Origin: an uncultured Lachnospiraceae bacterium
GTDB lineage: Bacteria > Bacillota > Clostridia > Lachnospirales > Lachnospiraceae
Direction of reading: 5' to 3'
Length of the DNA stretch: 64,000 nucleotides
Assembly: GCA_910587295.1 (NCBI GenBank)
Contig: CAJULP010000047.1
Coordinates: forward strand, 111,305-175,304
Positions 41,994 to 50,857 of this stretch are shown piece by piece (position 1 is the stretch's first letter; each line of letters opens with the position of its first letter). The notes below the pieces were generated by a model. It was not told the origin of the DNA. It did not search any database and worked only from the letters and a program-made list of their open reading frames with translations. A program made the position numbers and the translations under genes.

Positions 41994-44138
41994 TCAATAG
42001 CCGGATTCCATTTCCCAAAGTTCCAACTCTATCACACGTACTGACTTACCTCCAAGCCGGATTTGCCGTCCATTCCCCTTAACATAGTTTCGCTGGGTAA
42101 TAGATTTCTTTTCGTTTAAATATACTTCAATCATAGAATGGTCTAAGAAATACTCCATAATCACAGGGCTGCCGCCAATATCCACCTGATCCACTTCTCC
42201 CCGGTATCTGCCAAGTTCTTTTCCGGTTTCATCGGTAACGCCAAAGCGCTTTTTATCTTTATCATAATAAACTGCCCTCTCGAAATCTTCACTTTTGGTT
42301 TTCAGTACAAACTTAGACGTCTCCGCATCCACTCTCATCCAAAACTGATTTCCACTTATCTCCTCCAACGCTTTATTTGCCTCACCCAGAGAAACATCTT
42401 TCAGATGCAGCAGCTTTTTCTTTTTTAACCGGTAGATTTCCCGAATAGGGTTCATATGGAGCTCTTTGTCCTTAACGGATAAGGCAACAGGAAGTCCTCC
42501 ATTATGCGCCCAACCGGAATGATATGTATCTATGCCATTTCGCATTCCCTGGGCAATAGTAAACACCACGGTACGTCCATCCGGTGTCACGAACCCACTT
42601 GGTCCGGTAAAAATCCCATGCCCTAAATCCAACAAAAACGCCTTTTCGTGAAACTTGCAAAACTTTCTTTCAGATGGATTCCATTCCCCCAGAAACCCAA
42701 AGTTTTCCACCACATCCCCTTCTATCTGACATCCGCACACAAGGAACAAGTGGCATACGGTACATCCGTTTTCGTCTTTTAAAGGTAACAGCACCGGAAG
42801 TTCGAAAACATGGCCGATATCCTTGTTCTTTTCATATTCATAGTCCAGAAAGAATCCATGAGTCTGCCAGTCAGATAAGTCCTTTGAAGAATATAGGACT
42901 GCGTTCCCACCGCCGTTATTTTCATCCCCGGTTCCCACCAGCATGAAGTAGGTATCCTGTTCAAGCCATACGAAGGGATCCCGGAATTCCCCCATCCACC
43001 CCAAAGTCTGCTCCATCACCGGATACGGATATTTTTCCCATTCCGGAAGCTTTTTTTCTTCCTCGTTTAAAAAACCGTATCCCGCATTCAGTTTTGCCGT
43101 TGCCATCGCTACAAACTGGTTCGGGAACTTACTGTTATTTCCGGCAGTATAAAAGATCCGCGGGATTCCCTCTTTATCAATAAGCGCACTGCCTGACCAG
43201 CAGCCGTCAGGATCCAGATTGCCTTCACCTGTTTCTAATGCCAGGGGAAGGTCTTCCCAATGCACCATATCTTTACTTACCATATGCCCCCACTGGATAT
43301 GGTTCCAGATTGGCGCATGCGGATTTGCCTGATAAAAAATGTGATAATATCCTTCATAGAAAAACGGTCCGTGAGGTTCATTCATCCATTTGCCGGGTGC
43401 GATCAGATGATAGGAAGGCCGCTGCAGATCCCTTTCATAAGCATGTCTGCTTGGAAGAATCTGCCCGGTTCTCTTCCCAAACTCATACGTACCGTGAAAG
43501 TCTTTTACCCCGCTTTCATGAAAAGGATGCCCATGTATCGTCATTTCTTCCATCAGCCCGTAATAAATCCCAAGCGGGGTATGTTCCGAAAAGGACTCAT
43601 GGTCTATATATTTCCCAATGCAGGCTTCCTGTGCGGGCCATTTCACCTGCATATGACGGGGAAACTGCTTTCGATTTGACAAAACGCCATTTATGTATAA
43701 ATCACACCAGCCTGCATCTTCCCAAAAAGACACGGTAACAATATTCCAGGCATTTTTCTTCACCCCTGCCCGGATGGAACGGAATGAAAAAATTTCCTTC
43801 CCATTACCAAATCCTATCTGAATTTTATCCTGTTTTTCAAGCAGCAAATAAAACCCTTCTTTTCTTTTTAAATCAAACAAAGAAAATAGTCCATCCCCCT
43901 GGTCCGAATATCCTAAAGGCGCAAAATAGATGCTGAGAGAAAACCCGCCATTTTTTTGTATTTCCTTCAGCCGGCCTTTAAACCAGATAGAATACCCGTC
44001 AAACAATAGAGCTTTTTCATAAAACCGGCATTCCCTGTTTTCAAAAAAATCCTGGTTCATGGCAAATTGATTTTCTTCATCCGTACTCCTGCACAAAATG
44101 TTTTGCTCTGTGTCATTTCCAAACGTAATGCAAACCAT
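41994..44138 (-). CDS. GH32-type enzyme with N-terminal LamG-like domain and NEPHG active-site variant
   Basis: A 714-residue cytoplasmic protein. The N-terminal part (about 35-205) looks like a concanavalin/LamG beta-sandwich (ALLFDGYSIWFKGRL, WCDLYINGVL). The GH32 domain starts KWMNEPHGPFF, where the usual nucleophile Asp is replaced by Glu (about residue 254), the RDP motif is intact (FRDPFVW), and the acid/base motif reads HVFELP in place of ECP. So the substrate or reaction may differ from standard invertase, e.g. a fructotransferase or special fructan. The ATG at 44138 has GGAAAGGAAAG upstream; an upstream TTG is unlikely. It follows the binding-protein gene. Confidence 0.85.
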   Translation of the reverse strand: MVCITFGNDTEQNILCRSTDEENQFAMNQDFFENRECRFYEKALLFDGYSIWFKGRLKEIQKNGGFSLSIYFAPLGYSDQGDGLFSLFDLKRKEGFYLLLEKQDKIQIGFGNGKEIFSFRSIRAGVKKNAWNIVTVSFWEDAGWCDLYINGVLSNRKQFPRHMQVKWPAQEACIGKYIDHESFSEHTPLGIYYGLMEEMTIHGHPFHESGVKDFHGTYEFGKRTGQILPSRHAYERDLQRPSYHLIAPGKWMNEPHGPFFYEGYYHIFYQANPHAPIWNHIQWGHMVSKDMVHWEDLPLALETGEGNLDPDGCWSGSALIDKEGIPRIFYTAGNNSKFPNQFVAMATAKLNAGYGFLNEEEKKLPEWEKYPYPVMEQTLGWMGEFRDPFVWLEQDTYFMLVGTGDENNGGGNAVLYSSKDLSDWQTHGFFLDYEYEKNKDIGHVFELPVLLPLKDENGCTVCHLFLVCGCQIEGDVVENFGFLGEWNPSERKFCKFHEKAFLLDLGHGIFTGPSGFVTPDGRTVVFTIAQGMRNGIDTYHSGWAHNGGLPVALSVKDKELHMNPIREIYRLKKKKLLHLKDVSLGEANKALEEISGNQFWMRVDAETSKFVLKTKSEDFERAVYYDKDKKRFGVTDETGKELGRYRGEVDQVDIGGSPVIMEYFLDHSMIEVYLNEKKSITQRNYVKGNGRQIRLGGKSVRVIELELWEMESGY

Positions 44139-44179
44139 ATCTTTCCTTTCCAATCTCTGTTTGTTGCTTATATCCGCTC

Positions 44180-45769
44180 TTATTCGCTAAGCGCCTGCGT
44201 ATAACGATCGTAAGCCGCCTGCCAAGCGCCAAGCACATCCGAAAGTCCCATATTGTCAAGGTCTTCGAGGTACTGATCCCATTCCGATTCAATCCCGCCA
44301 TCCCTTAACCAGTGGGCAGCCCTCTCTTCACTCATAGACTTTATGTCACTGAGCTTGTCGTTGATCACTTCAATTTCCTCTTCCGTGTAAACAACGGACG
44401 GGAAATACTCCGTGCTGTCCACATACTGGAACCAGAAATTGTTCAAGTCATCCAGCCTCTGCTGTGCGCGGTCTTCCAGATAATAGTAAGTACCGTAATC
44501 CTCTGCCAGCTGCGCCGAAGGTCCTGTAAGCTCATTCTTGGACTTTAATTCCCCTGCCGTTTCCCCTTCTGCAAGGTCTTTCATAACATAACAGCCATTC
44601 TCATCAGGCTCATCCTTCCAGTAAGACCCTATCGGTCCGTAAATTGCCTGCATACTCATAAGCGGATCATATACCTGGTCAATCCATTTCAGCAAAAGCG
44701 CCGGATTCTTACAGGACTTTGTGACAGAAAACTTGTCATGTCCTGTGGTTCCCATTTCATTTAAATTTACATGATGCGTTCCGTCAGGTCCGTCAAGAAT
44801 CGGGAGATATACATAATCTTCCGCCCGCTGGGCACCCACTACCTCAGGAATCTCCCACCATACGAAAACACCAAGTCGGGAATCGTCGCCGTTTCCCTTT
44901 GCGATATACTGACTGGAATCCTGTGAAAATACTTCAATATCGATCAGCCCTTCCGCAAACCAGTCATGATAATAAGCAATGGCATTTTTATATTCTTCAG
45001 ACGCTGCCTGATAGTACACCTTGCCATCCTTGAGCGCTCTGTGATCCATCTGATAGTCCGTGCATCCAAAAGGTGCAAAGAAAGTACTCATGCCTGCACA
45101 CCATGCCCCGTTATTTTCCGGAAAGATGAATGACATTGGGATTTCATCTGAAGGATCACCGTTTCCGTTCACGTCATTTTCCTTAAATGCCACCAATGCA
45201 TCGTGCAGTTCATCCACTGTCGTTGGCACATCCATATTTACCGCATCAAGCCATTTTTTATTGATAGCCGTAAACTGGGGGATCGCACCGATATAATAGG
45301 TATTGCCGTCTTTATATTCAAAGCCCATTTCGGAAATGGTCGGAAGCCCATAAATATGCCCGTCAGGCATGGTACATGTAGCTAAGATCTGGGGGCGCTT
45401 TTCAATAAGCTTCATTAAGTTAGGCATGGTCTCTTCGTTGATATAATCCTCCAAAGGAATCAAAAGCCCGCTGGATCCGCCTTTGATCAGCTCACTGTCG
45501 CTCATGCTCGCATCCATCAATGCATCCGGCATATCATCCCCGGAATTTAAGATCAGGTTTTTCTTCTCTTTCATGGTATCACCGGATACACAGTTCCATT
45601 CAATCGTGACACCCACCGCTTCATTCATCTGTTTTACCAACGGCTTTTCACCGTTATCCGGTGACAAGGCGCTGGTGTTTGCAAATATCTTAAAATTTGT
45701 CTGGGTGGTATCCACCTCGTTTTCCCCGCCTTGGGATTTTCCGCCACATGCCGCCATGGTAATAGCCAA
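44180..45769 (-). CDS. Sugar ABC transporter solute-binding lipoprotein with abnormal 5' end
   Basis: A roughly 529-residue LplA-type extracellular solute-binding protein for oligosaccharides. A lipobox is seen as ITMAAC followed by GGKSQGG, so the mature protein would begin at this cysteine. The n-region and start of the signal peptide are not encoded with a normal start: in frame upstream lies KRLTAALA, but the only preceding codons overlap the permease stop and run into a TGA. The given start is a TTG eight codons before the Cys, too short for a working signal. Either a deletion at the permease junction removed the start, or a sequencing error or frameshift is involved. It normally feeds the two permeases. 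Confidence 0.75.
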   Translation of the reverse strand: MAITMAACGGKSQGGENEVDTTQTNFKIFANTSALSPDNGEKPLVKQMNEAVGVTIEWNCVSGDTMKEKKNLILNSGDDMPDALMDASMSDSELIKGGSSGLLIPLEDYINEETMPNLMKLIEKRPQILATCTMPDGHIYGLPTISEMGFEYKDGNTYYIGAIPQFTAINKKWLDAVNMDVPTTVDELHDALVAFKENDVNGNGDPSDEIPMSFIFPENNGAWCAGMSTFFAPFGCTDYQMDHRALKDGKVYYQAASEEYKNAIAYYHDWFAEGLIDIEVFSQDSSQYIAKGNGDDSRLGVFVWWEIPEVVGAQRAEDYVYLPILDGPDGTHHVNLNEMGTTGHDKFSVTKSCKNPALLLKWIDQVYDPLMSMQAIYGPIGSYWKDEPDENGCYVMKDLAEGETAGELKSKNELTGPSAQLAEDYGTYYYLEDRAQQRLDDLNNFWFQYVDSTEYFPSVVYTEEEIEVINDKLSDIKSMSEERAAHWLRDGGIESEWDQYLEDLDNMGLSDVLGAWQAAYDRYTQALSE

Positions 45770-45777
45770 AGCCGCCG

Positions 45778-46671
45778 TCAGCCTTTTACCGCGCCGGCCA
45801 TGAAACCTTTTTCAAAGTATTTTTGTACAAACGGATATGCAATCAGCATGGGAACCGCACCTACCACAATGGACGCAAATTTGATCAGCTCCGTAATTCG
45901 ATTGGCCTGCGCATATCCGCCATCCATGTTCCCTATCATGGTTGCGGTAGCCTGGCTCTGAATCAGAATCTGCCTGAGGGCAAGCTGCAACGGGTATTTT
46001 GCCTTGTCGCTCATATAGATCAATGAGGTAAACCAGTCATTCCAGTAAGCAACCATGGTAAAGATTACCATCACCGCAAGGATCGGCTTGGCAAGGGGAA
46101 GCGCTATCTTAAAAAAAGTTCCCATATTGCCGCTCCCGTCAATGGAAGCCGCCTCATACAACTCTTCCGGTATGCTGCTCTCGAAATAAGTCCTTGCCAC
46201 GATCACGTTGTAGACTGCCACACCGCCAGGAAGGATCAGTGACCACACACTGTTTAAAAGCCCGGTCTTAGATACCACCAAATAAGTAGGAATCAGACCG
46301 CCGCCAAAATACATGGTGATCACATAAAAGATCATGATAGCTTTCCGGAATGGCAGCGTCTTTTTAGAAACACAATAACCGGTAGTAATGATAAGCGCTA
46401 CGGAGACCAGCGTGCCAAGGACGGTGTAGTAGATGCTGTTTACGTACCCCATTGCTATGGACTTTTCTTTAAATACCCTTGCATACCCTTCAAACGTAAC
46501 TTTCGAAGGAAGCAGGAAGTTTTTGCCCGCATACACCTCATAAGGGTCGGAAATAGATGCCACAAGCACATAGTAAAGAGGGTAAGCGACAATGATCACC
46601 AGTATCAGCAAAAACACACAGTTTGCAATTTCAAAAACTTTATCTGACGACAGTTTATTTTCCTTTTTCAT
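45778..46671 (-). CDS. Carbohydrate ABC transporter permease (YtcP-type)
   Basis: A 297-residue membrane permease with six helices of the MalG type. The EAA loop is EELYEAASIDGSGNMGTFF with ALPLAKPILAV, which contacts the ATPase. It is the inner partner of the upstream LplB-type permease. ATG at 46671 is used because GGGAGG lies upstream; a longer frame to 46692 would overlap the upstream stop. C-terminus KGFMAGAVKG is typical and complete. Confidence 0.93.
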   Translation of the reverse strand: MKKENKLSSDKVFEIANCVFLLILVIIVAYPLYYVLVASISDPYEVYAGKNFLLPSKVTFEGYARVFKEKSIAMGYVNSIYYTVLGTLVSVALIITTGYCVSKKTLPFRKAIMIFYVITMYFGGGLIPTYLVVSKTGLLNSVWSLILPGGVAVYNVIVARTYFESSIPEELYEAASIDGSGNMGTFFKIALPLAKPILAVMVIFTMVAYWNDWFTSLIYMSDKAKYPLQLALRQILIQSQATATMIGNMDGGYAQANRITELIKFASIVVGAVPMLIAYPFVQKYFEKGFMAGAVKG

Positions 46672-46684
46672 CCTGATTTCCTCC

Positions 46685-47662
46685 CTATACAAAGCTCACA
46701 TTGGAAAGCTTTTTACATATCTTGTTTACGATCAAAAGCAATACAATGTTTACTATCGTATTAAACAGACTGACTGCCGTTGAAAAGCTGTACATCGCTT
46801 TTAACATACCTTGCTCATAAACATAAGTCGCAATAATCTCCGATGTCTCCTTATTTAAACTGGTCTGCAGAAGATAAGCTTTCTCAAACCCTACGTTCAT
46901 CAAATTTCCAAAAGACATGATCAACTGAATCACGATCACGGGAACAAGCTCCGGGATATCAATATGTAAAATCCTCTGCAGGGCATTTGCCCCGTCCACT
47001 TTAGCCGCTTCATGTAGAGAGGCGTCCACACTTGATAAGGTTGCCATGTAGATGATCGTTCCCCAGCCCGCATCCTGCCAGATACTGGAAGCAATGTAAA
47101 TGGTACGGAACGCTGACGAGGAATCAATCAGATTCACCTGTTCCGCCCCGAAGGCCTGCATGATGATGCTGATCAATCCGCCATAAGGGGAAAGGAATAT
47201 CCGTAACATACCACACAATATCATAATGGAGATAAAGTGTGGCGCATACAGGATCGTCTGTGACACCCGCTGAAATTTCTTCCACTTCACCTGATTGATC
47301 AGCAACGCAAGGATGATCGGGATTGGAAATGTCCATAAGATGCTGTACAGACTAAGAAGCACTGTGTTCTTGATCATCCGGACACTGTTATAATTGTTAA
47401 AAAACCTCTCAAACCACTTAAGCCCCACCCAGACACTTCCAAAAAAACCGTCCATGGCATTGTAATCCCGAAATGCAATCTGGATTCCGTAAATGGGGGC
47501 ATACTTGTAAACGATCGTCACGATGATGCCCGGCAGCAATAACACATAAAACTCCCAATGCTTCATAACCTGCTTCCACAGGCTTTGTCTGGGTACCGTT
47601 ACCTTAGCAGATGCCGGTGAAGCACCATTTGGCAGCCCATTCATTTTACTTTCCTTTTTCAT
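46685..47662 (-). CDS. Carbohydrate ABC transporter permease (LplB-type)
   Basis: A 325-residue permease of the MalF/LplB type with six helices (FYVLLLPGIIVTIVYKYAPI, and so on), and the EAA-like loop LHEAAKVDGANALQRILHID. It works with the following permease and the solute-binding protein; the ATPase is missing, so a shared MsmX-type subunit is expected. It lies opposite the LacI regulator, with operator sites in its upstream region. Confidence 0.93.
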   Translation of the reverse strand: MKKESKMNGLPNGASPASAKVTVPRQSLWKQVMKHWEFYVLLLPGIIVTIVYKYAPIYGIQIAFRDYNAMDGFFGSVWVGLKWFERFFNNYNSVRMIKNTVLLSLYSILWTFPIPIILALLINQVKWKKFQRVSQTILYAPHFISIMILCGMLRIFLSPYGGLISIIMQAFGAEQVNLIDSSSAFRTIYIASSIWQDAGWGTIIYMATLSSVDASLHEAAKVDGANALQRILHIDIPELVPVIVIQLIMSFGNLMNVGFEKAYLLQTSLNKETSEIIATYVYEQGMLKAMYSFSTAVSLFNTIVNIVLLLIVNKICKKLSNVSFV

Positions 47663-47684
47663 GTTCAGTCTCCTTTTTGATATG

Positions 47685-47696
47685 TGAAACGTTTCA
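47685..47696. promoter_or_regulatory. LacI-type operator 1
   Basis: Perfect 12-base palindrome TGAAACGTTTCA, 23 bases upstream of the first permease gene. Confidence 0.75.
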
Positions 47697-47786
47697 TTTC
47701 TTATGAGACTATATTAGCATCATGCCTTGGATAAATCAATATCCTTTTAACAAATTGGATAGATTTCGTTAATTATACACTAATAT

Positions 47787-47798
47787 GTAACGTTTCAT
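47787..47798. promoter_or_regulatory. LacI-type operator 2
   Basis: TGTAACGTTTCA, one change from operator 1, in the middle of the gap between the permease gene and the regulator. Confidence 0.65.
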
Positions 47799-47817
47799 TT
47801 ATGCATTTTACCCAATT

Positions 47818-47829
47818 GAAACATTTCAA
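47818..47829. promoter_or_regulatory. LacI-type operator 3
   Basis: TGAAACATTTCA, one change from operator 1, about 43 bases before the regulator's -10 element (TATAAT at 47872-47877). Spacing between operators 2 and 3 is about three helical turns. Confidence 0.65.
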
Positions 47830-47950
47830 TTTCTATTATATGCTCAATATATTTTTTTCCCCGGATATGCTATAATATAATGACCGCAATCAAAAAAAGC
47901 GCAGATTGGTTAGTACCCATAATATTATTGAATGGAGTGAGAAACGCAGC

Positions 47951-48946
47951 ATGACATCTTCAAAAGCGTCCACTATGAAAGACGTGGCAAAACAAGCAGG
48001 TGTTGCCCTTGGTACGGTATCAAAGGTCATCAACGGCATACCCGTTTCAGAAAAAAACAGGCTCAAGGTTGAGGAAGCAATCCGAACATTACATTATGAA
48101 GTGAACACTTACGCCCGAGGGTTAAAAATCCAAAAGAGCAACCTTGTAGCGCTGATCATCCCCAATACCCATAACCCGTTTTTTGCCGGATTTGCCGACC
48201 ATATAGAATCTTCGCTTTATAAAAGGGGGATGAAGCTGCTCCTATGCTGTGCGGACGGCATCCCGGAAAAGGAAATTGACTATTTGAACATGGCGGTTAA
48301 CAATAAAGTGGACGGCATCATTGCACTCACCTACTCGGATATCGGGAAATATATCACCAGAGACCTGCCCATTGTGGTATTTGACCGCTTTTTTGAAAAT
48401 CAGGTGATCCCCCGGGTTGCGTCAGACAATTTTGCCGGAGGCTGTCTCGCCGTTGAAAAGCTTATGGAATTTGGCTGCCGGCACCCAATCTATATCCGGT
48501 TCCATTCCGTTTTCCCCGGTGAATCCGATAAGCGTAAAGACGGCTACCTTTATGCCTGTAAGAAGCATGACCTTGAACCGGACTACCTTGACGTGGTGGA
48601 CTGTGATGAAAGGATCCCTGTCATGAAAGAATTTCTTACTAAACACAAAAATCCGGACGGCACTCTTACCTTCGACGGCGTTTTCGCACATACGGATTAT
48701 CATGGGTATTTGTTTAAGAAACTCCTTTTGCAAGAGGGATTTCATGTTCCGGAAGATGTGCAGATTATTGGCTTTGACGGGATTCCCAAATTCGGTAACA
48801 TAGAAGACGGCCTGTTTGTTTCTTCTATCTGCCAGCCGGTAGAACAATTAGCGGAAAAGTGTGTGGAAATACTGGTGTCTGAAAATGCGCCAAGCCTGAC
48901 CCTCCTGCCTGTCAAATATCAATATGGCGGAACAACAAAAGAATGA
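47951..48946 (+). CDS. LacI family transcriptional regulator of the fructan locus
   Basis: A 331-residue LacI protein: N-terminal helix-turn-helix TMKDVAKQAGVALGTVSKVI with INGIPVSEKNRLKV hinge, then a periplasmic-binding-like effector domain with LVALIIPNTHNPFFAGFADHIE. It most likely binds the three operators upstream and is released by a fructan-derived sugar. The ATG at 47951 follows a GGAGTGAG site; an earlier in-frame TTG is unlikely. It is convergent with the AAA-ATPase gene, with a stem-loop between. Confidence 0.9.
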   Translation: MTSSKASTMKDVAKQAGVALGTVSKVINGIPVSEKNRLKVEEAIRTLHYEVNTYARGLKIQKSNLVALIIPNTHNPFFAGFADHIESSLYKRGMKLLLCCADGIPEKEIDYLNMAVNNKVDGIIALTYSDIGKYITRDLPIVVFDRFFENQVIPRVASDNFAGGCLAVEKLMEFGCRHPIYIRFHSVFPGESDKRKDGYLYACKKHDLEPDYLDVVDCDERIPVMKEFLTKHKNPDGTLTFDGVFAHTDYHGYLFKKLLLQEGFHVPEDVQIIGFDGIPKFGNIEDGLFVSSICQPVEQLAEKCVEILVSENAPSLTLLPVKYQYGGTTKE

Positions 48947-48995
48947 GAAATCCGGACAATCCTTTGACATCCGGCAGGAGTTTCCTGCACCTGGC

Positions 48996-49034
48996 GGGGC
49001 GCATATATTGAGGCACACCCCCTCTTTGCGCCCC
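48996..49034. other. Stem-loop between convergent lacI-type and AAA-ATPase genes
   Basis: GGGGCGCA pairs with TGCGCCCC, with an inner GAGG/CCTC pair. No T-run is visible; it may still act as a two-sided terminator. Confidence 0.55.
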
Positions 49035-49049
49035 TCATATTAAAATGAC

Positions 49050-50753
49050 CTATCCAATCAAAATCTTTTTTCCTTCAAATGCAAAACCATAGTGCCTTAT
49101 CTTTTCTTTGCCGATGCCAAGCGCCAAAAGTTCCGCATCATAATTTTTCGTCTCAATCTGTGCAAGTGCAGCCTCTACGGTTTCCTCCAGATTTTTTTCC
49201 CGCCTGCTGTTATGCACTTTAAATTCCAGAATAATTGCCGGCAATGTTACATCATCCATCTTTCTTGGAATCATCATGACATCATAACGTCCAAACCCGC
49301 TCTCTCGGTTGGAACGGATTTCATAGACATCCGCCTGATCGGCCATAAGCCCTAACACAAAGCCATGGTAAAATCGTTCCGGCTCAGAATCTTCCACTCT
49401 TCCACCGCCAACATCAAAGTAACTGAATGTTGCCATGGCAACTTTATTCATATAATAATTCATTGCCTCCACGTCATCCTTAAGGAGGGCTTTCAAAAAA
49501 CCATTATAATTTGACAGCGACCTCTCAAACCAGCCTTTAAACATGTTTGAAAACATACTGATCGTCTCGAGATTTGTAACAGAAAGCGTATACCATGGTT
49601 CCCTGGTGATTCCCCTGTATTCCACATGCTCCGCCTTCAGATATCCGCCTGCCAAGAGAAGACTCCACACCGCATTTTCATTCTGCCCTAACTGGTTAAA
49701 AGCAAGCTGTTCATCCAAATTAACCGTAATCCGGTTCCCTTCTAAAAGCGATTCTAACATGGTCTTCATTTCCCCAGACGCAGTTTGCAGCAATTTATTT
49801 ACCAAACCATTGGAACTAGTGGATGCCCAATATGGCCGAAGTTCTTTTTTATCCAGATAATTCGTAATTGACCATGGATTATAAATATCCTTTTGCGATC
49901 CAAATGTAAATCCGTTGTACCACCGCTTTACCTCTTCCTCTTTATCTTCCATCCAAAATGCGGCAAGTGCGGCAGACACTTCCTCTTTTGTAAAACCAAA
50001 GCAAGCAGCATATTGATCCGATGTTGTCGTAACAACATTCAAATTGTTAAGGTCTGAAAACATGGATTCTTTCGACACTCTTGTAATACCCGTCATTATC
50101 GCGCGTTCCAGACATGTATTTGTCTTAAAGGTTGCATTAAAAAGATTCCTTAAAAAGGAAGTAAGCTCTTCCCAATATCCATATACGTAAGACTCCTGCA
50201 TAGGTGTATCATATTCATCCAGCAGAATGACTGGTTTTTTTCCACATACATGCGTCAAATATTTGCATAAATGATTCAAGCTGTCGCAGGCTGTGATATC
50301 ATCCATATTTATCATTTCTGTCAGCAGACGTCTATATGCCAGTTTTTCCGATTCATTGAGCGCTTCATCTTCCAGCAGGTATTCATGGTCCTGATACAGG
50401 CTTGTTATCCGGGATTTAATCTGTTTTTTGGCATCTGCCGCATTATCAGCTTTTACGGATGCAAAGCTTAGGAATAAAACCGGGTAGGTTCCCTGGATCT
50501 GCCTGTATTCTTCATGATTCCAAACAGACAGTCCTTCAAACAAGTCACTGCGTCCTGCATATTGGTTGGAAAAAAAACAGTTAAGCATGCTCATGTTCAA
50601 AGTTTTCCCAAAACGCCTTGGACGGGTGATCAATGTAACATCATCCCCGGAATCCCACCATTGTCGTATTAAGTCTGTTTTGTCAATATAAAAGCATTGG
50701 TTTTCCATCAATGCCGCAAAATCCTGCTTTCCAATACCAATTCTTTTTTGCAT
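49050..50753 (-). CDS. AAA-ATPase-like protein with PD-(D/E)XK nuclease domain (DUF1703)
   Basis: A 567-residue protein of the AAA-ATPase_like (PF09820) plus PDDEXK_9 (PF08011) type. Walker A is RPRRFGKTLNMSML, Walker B VILLDEYDTPMQ. The C-terminal nuclease domain has RYDVMMIPR and LEFKVHNS (D and EFK). These proteins are numerous in gut Clostridia and Bacteroidetes; their role is unknown and possibly defence or selfish. ATG at 50753 has GCAGGG seven bases upstream; the frame extends to 50777. It is separated from ilvC by a stem-loop. Confidence 0.88.
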   Translation of the reverse strand: MQKRIGIGKQDFAALMENQCFYIDKTDLIRQWWDSGDDVTLITRPRRFGKTLNMSMLNCFFSNQYAGRSDLFEGLSVWNHEEYRQIQGTYPVLFLSFASVKADNAADAKKQIKSRITSLYQDHEYLLEDEALNESEKLAYRRLLTEMINMDDITACDSLNHLCKYLTHVCGKKPVILLDEYDTPMQESYVYGYWEELTSFLRNLFNATFKTNTCLERAIMTGITRVSKESMFSDLNNLNVVTTTSDQYAACFGFTKEEVSAALAAFWMEDKEEEVKRWYNGFTFGSQKDIYNPWSITNYLDKKELRPYWASTSSNGLVNKLLQTASGEMKTMLESLLEGNRITVNLDEQLAFNQLGQNENAVWSLLLAGGYLKAEHVEYRGITREPWYTLSVTNLETISMFSNMFKGWFERSLSNYNGFLKALLKDDVEAMNYYMNKVAMATFSYFDVGGGRVEDSEPERFYHGFVLGLMADQADVYEIRSNRESGFGRYDVMMIPRKMDDVTLPAIILEFKVHNSRREKNLEETVEAALAQIETKNYDAELLALGIGKEKIRHYGFAFEGKKILIG

Positions 50754-50825
50754 ATGATATCCCTGCTTTCTATTCATTACTTACACACATTATACCCTAT
50801 GCCATTGCATTTGCGCAACAAAGCA

Positions 50826-50848
50826 GGCAGGGAATTAACTTCCCTGCC
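50826..50848 (-). terminator. Terminator-like hairpin after ilvC
   Basis: GGCAGGGAA pairs with TTCCCTGCC (50826-50834 with 50840-50848) around TTAAC. On the minus strand it is followed by TGCTTTGTTG, a poor T-run. Confidence 0.6.
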
Positions 50849-50857
50849 CGCCATAAA

